Below are positions 61,860-64,000 of a stretch of 64,000 bases of DNA, piece after piece. The number at the start of each line of letters is the position of its first letter. Position 1 is the first letter of the stretch. The notes under the pieces are model-generated. The model was not told the DNA's origin. It was given only the letters and a program-made list of their open reading frames with translations, and made no database searches. Location: NCBI RefSeq assembly GCF_033568475.1, contig NC_133123.1, positions 310,001 through 374,000 of the forward strand, read 5' to 3'. Both the position numbers and the translations under genes were made by a program. Source of the DNA: Henckelia pumila (Eukaryota > Streptophyta > Magnoliopsida > Lamiales > Gesneriaceae).

Positions 61860-63432
61860 TTATCTATCAGACTTCGCAAACACTTCAAATACTCCACAAC
61901 AACTCTTCCACGATGTTTTCTCTGGAGGTGAAGTAGCTGTAGGAGCCAGCAACGGCTGCAAAAAGTATTTGAAAGAACAGAAAAGGACTAAGATCAGCTT
62001 ATTATTTTTTGAAAATCAACTATGATAATAGTATTGGCAGGTATCAGCAATCACACTAAAAAACACATGGACACAGCACCTCAGACACTGCCGAGTCTTC
62101 AGCTCCAGCTGGATCATATGATCGAGTCATTCTAAGACCACTTTCTTGTTTTTCAAATGCCTTTGGATCTGAAGTTGTTGCGATATCCTCGATAGGCCGA
62201 ATCGTTGTTTCCTCCTCTGCATCTGTAAAAGCATTAGAGTTGTAAACTTTGTGTTCAAAAGAGCTCATCTTTTCTTCCTCGTTTTCATCAACTACAGATT
62301 CAACTGGACAACGATCCTCTGATTTCTCGATAGGACAACTCGAATCCCCTGCCTCTCCAGTTGTATCACCATGCAAAGTCTTAGATGATGTTTCAGGCAC
62401 CGCAGCTGCCTTCACAGAATCATGAACTGGAGAAACATCAACATTTCTTGTATTCTCGACATCATTAGACTCGTCGCAGGAACTGCTGCCGCCGCCTGAG
62501 CTATGGGATGAACCAGCTTCTTTCGACTTTTTCGATGGTTCATAGCACTCAATCCTTTCATCTTTTTTATCTGATTCGTCAGGAATCTCGATTTCCCTTT
62601 TAACTTCACCAGCATTTTCATCCTCTATCATCACTATGTTTGGCTCCTCGCCGACATCAATTTTCAATGCTTCCACTGAAGGAACAGCTGAACAGCTCTC
62701 ATGTTTCTCAATTTCATCTTCTTCCCCGTCTGTTAGAAGGTTTTGGTGGCTATGGGGGTCCTGAGATGCAGGAGAACTAAGCTCCCCGGTATCACTTTCT
62801 CGATCATCTTGATGCTTCCCATCATCAACCTCTACCATTTATGCAAATCAGAATTCACCACTTATAACAATTCTATACCACAAAATTACAAATCTAGGAA
62901 CATAAGCTACAAATTTTTTGAATCCATTTTACATATACATAATACATGGCATTCTATAATAATCACGGTAAACAATATTTTCTTTCAGAAAAACCGAGCA
63001 ATTCCTTGAACCAACTTTCAGAAAACGTACACACATGTAAATAGATATATGCACCAAATATAAGCAAAAAGATTGATACTTGATGCGTAATAATACAGCA
63101 CCACTGCGCCAAAGCAGATGGCAAGTGAAAATGATGTTAAACCAATAAAAGAAACACAATTTATGGCCCAAAAAACACAACCACGGAACAATATTGATGG
63201 AAACACGAACTGTAAAGCGCAAAAATGATGGAATCCAAGCTGGCTTTTTGTGGTATAAAGGCAAGAACCATTCTTTTCAATTTAAAGAAAGTGTTTCAGG
63301 ACCCCAAAAAAAAATGGAAGTATTTGTACCACGAGAGTGAGCAGAAGGAGATGATGGGTCAGAGTAATTGTCATGATACTCCTTTCCCTTCTTTTTCCTG
63401 GCAGCTTTTCGCTTCTTTGGACCCGAAGGCAT
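61860..63432 (-). CDS. Plant protein of unknown function, Lys-rich N-terminus and acidic middle
   Basis: Three exons join in frame: 63330-63432, 62080-62831 and 61860-61955, giving 316 residues. The N-terminus MPSGPKKRKAARKKKGKE is strongly basic and a likely nuclear or nucleolar signal. The middle is low complexity, rich in Glu, Asp and Ser, with no recognisable domain. The short last exon encodes PEKTSWKSCCGVFEVFAKSD, a Trp-Cys-Cys block that looks like the conserved end of this plant-only family. I recall similar unannotated plant proteins but no assigned function, so none is given. All junctions are GT-AG with matching phases. Confidence 0.8.
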
Positions 63433-64000
63433 GATGTTTGATTATAATGAAGTATATTGGTATGGGGCAAGGGATCGTGAATTGTCAAAAATCTTGATTT
63501 TCTTCACACTCTCTTATTTGTACAAGTATTTCTTTTTTTCTGTAGCTTCGCTGTTTTTGTATGCCACCCCATCTAATGGATGCCTCAAAACGACGGTGAA
63601 TAATACAATCATACAGAGTGTCGGGGGAAGTGGTGGGGCTGTCAGCTGGGGCCTCATTGCCATTGGATGCTTTTTTCAGGGGCCCCTTAGATTTATTATA
63701 ATTTTTTTTTGGGGTGGGGTTTTTTTTTAGATCAATACTTTTTTTATGATTTAAGGAATAAACCTCTAAATTATTTCGAAAATAAATAATAATAAATCAT
63801 TTCAAATTAATCCTAAAAGTGTTAAAATTAAAATATTAACAACAACGAACCCAACCGAAAAAAACCGAATCGAACCGAACCGAAATGATGAATTAAAATT
63901 GATTTAATTCAAATGGAGCAAACCAATTTTATCGTTTTCTATTTTTTTTTGGAAAAAAAAACAAATTTCTGAAACTTGTCATACCGTTGAATTTAATCGG
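63433..64000. other. 5' flank of the Lys-rich protein gene, right window edge
   Basis: Probable promoter/5' UTR next to the start codon. Near 63845-63885 a stretch of repeated CCGAA motifs (AACCGAA-type) followed by A/T-rich DNA looks like subterminal sequence of another small transposon running off the window. It cannot be bounded here. Confidence 0.35.

Overview
The window is nuclear DNA of a flowering plant, most likely a eudicot. The evidence is spliced protein genes with GT-AG introns, AT-rich spacers, a nuclear-type tRNA-Leu, a Copia LTR retrotransposon, small non-autonomous hAT elements, and plant-only families (purine permeases, WRKY, COR413, X8/GPI proteins, plant CtpA). I cannot name the genus from sequence alone. 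All exon models were joined by hand from donor/acceptor sites and reading-frame phase. Every model called complete stays in frame from its start codon to its stop; the exceptions are stated.

Layout, left to right. 1-1324: 3' end of a GH3 beta-xylosidase/arabinofuranosidase gene. 2120-2199: tRNA-Leu(UAG). 3082-6691: FLS2-like LRR receptor kinase gene carrying a frame-breaking small deletion. 6789-13148: young Copia element with two 282-bp LTRs that look identical and an ATTAG target duplication, lying about 100 bp 3' of the kinase gene and in the opposite orientation. 13815-15143: ALG14 (N-glycan assembly) with a GC-AG intron. 15800-19750: two tandem purine permease genes. 19751-23275: AT-rich spacer. 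23276-24593: WRKY group IIc factor. 24594-30728: about 6 kb of AT-rich spacer.

The right half is gene-dense: 30729-36176, a large coiled-coil gene resembling EMB1611/MEE22; 37842-about 40511, pterin-4a-carbinolamine dehydratase; 42348-47363, a CorA-like two-TM membrane protein; 49541-55542, a thylakoid C-terminal processing peptidase (12 exons); 56749-58297, an X8-domain GPI-anchored protein; 58932-60419, a COR413 chloroplast inner-membrane protein; an RNase H-like relic near 60960-61520; and 61860-63432, a plant protein of unknown function with a Lys-rich N-terminus and acidic middle.

The genes do not form a pathway. Shared themes are defence and stress (FLS2-like, WRKY, COR413), plastid and mitochondrial housekeeping (CtpA, COR413IM, pterin dehydratase) and transport (two PUPs, CorA-like). 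I found no clear undescribed multi-gene system. The most unusual items are the disrupted FLS2-like gene beside a recent Copia insertion, a roughly 300-bp-period repeat array inside a CtpA intron, two hAT-type MITEs with recoverable 8-bp target duplications (one inside a CorA-like intron), and a CorA-like protein with GIN where classical CorA proteins have GMN.
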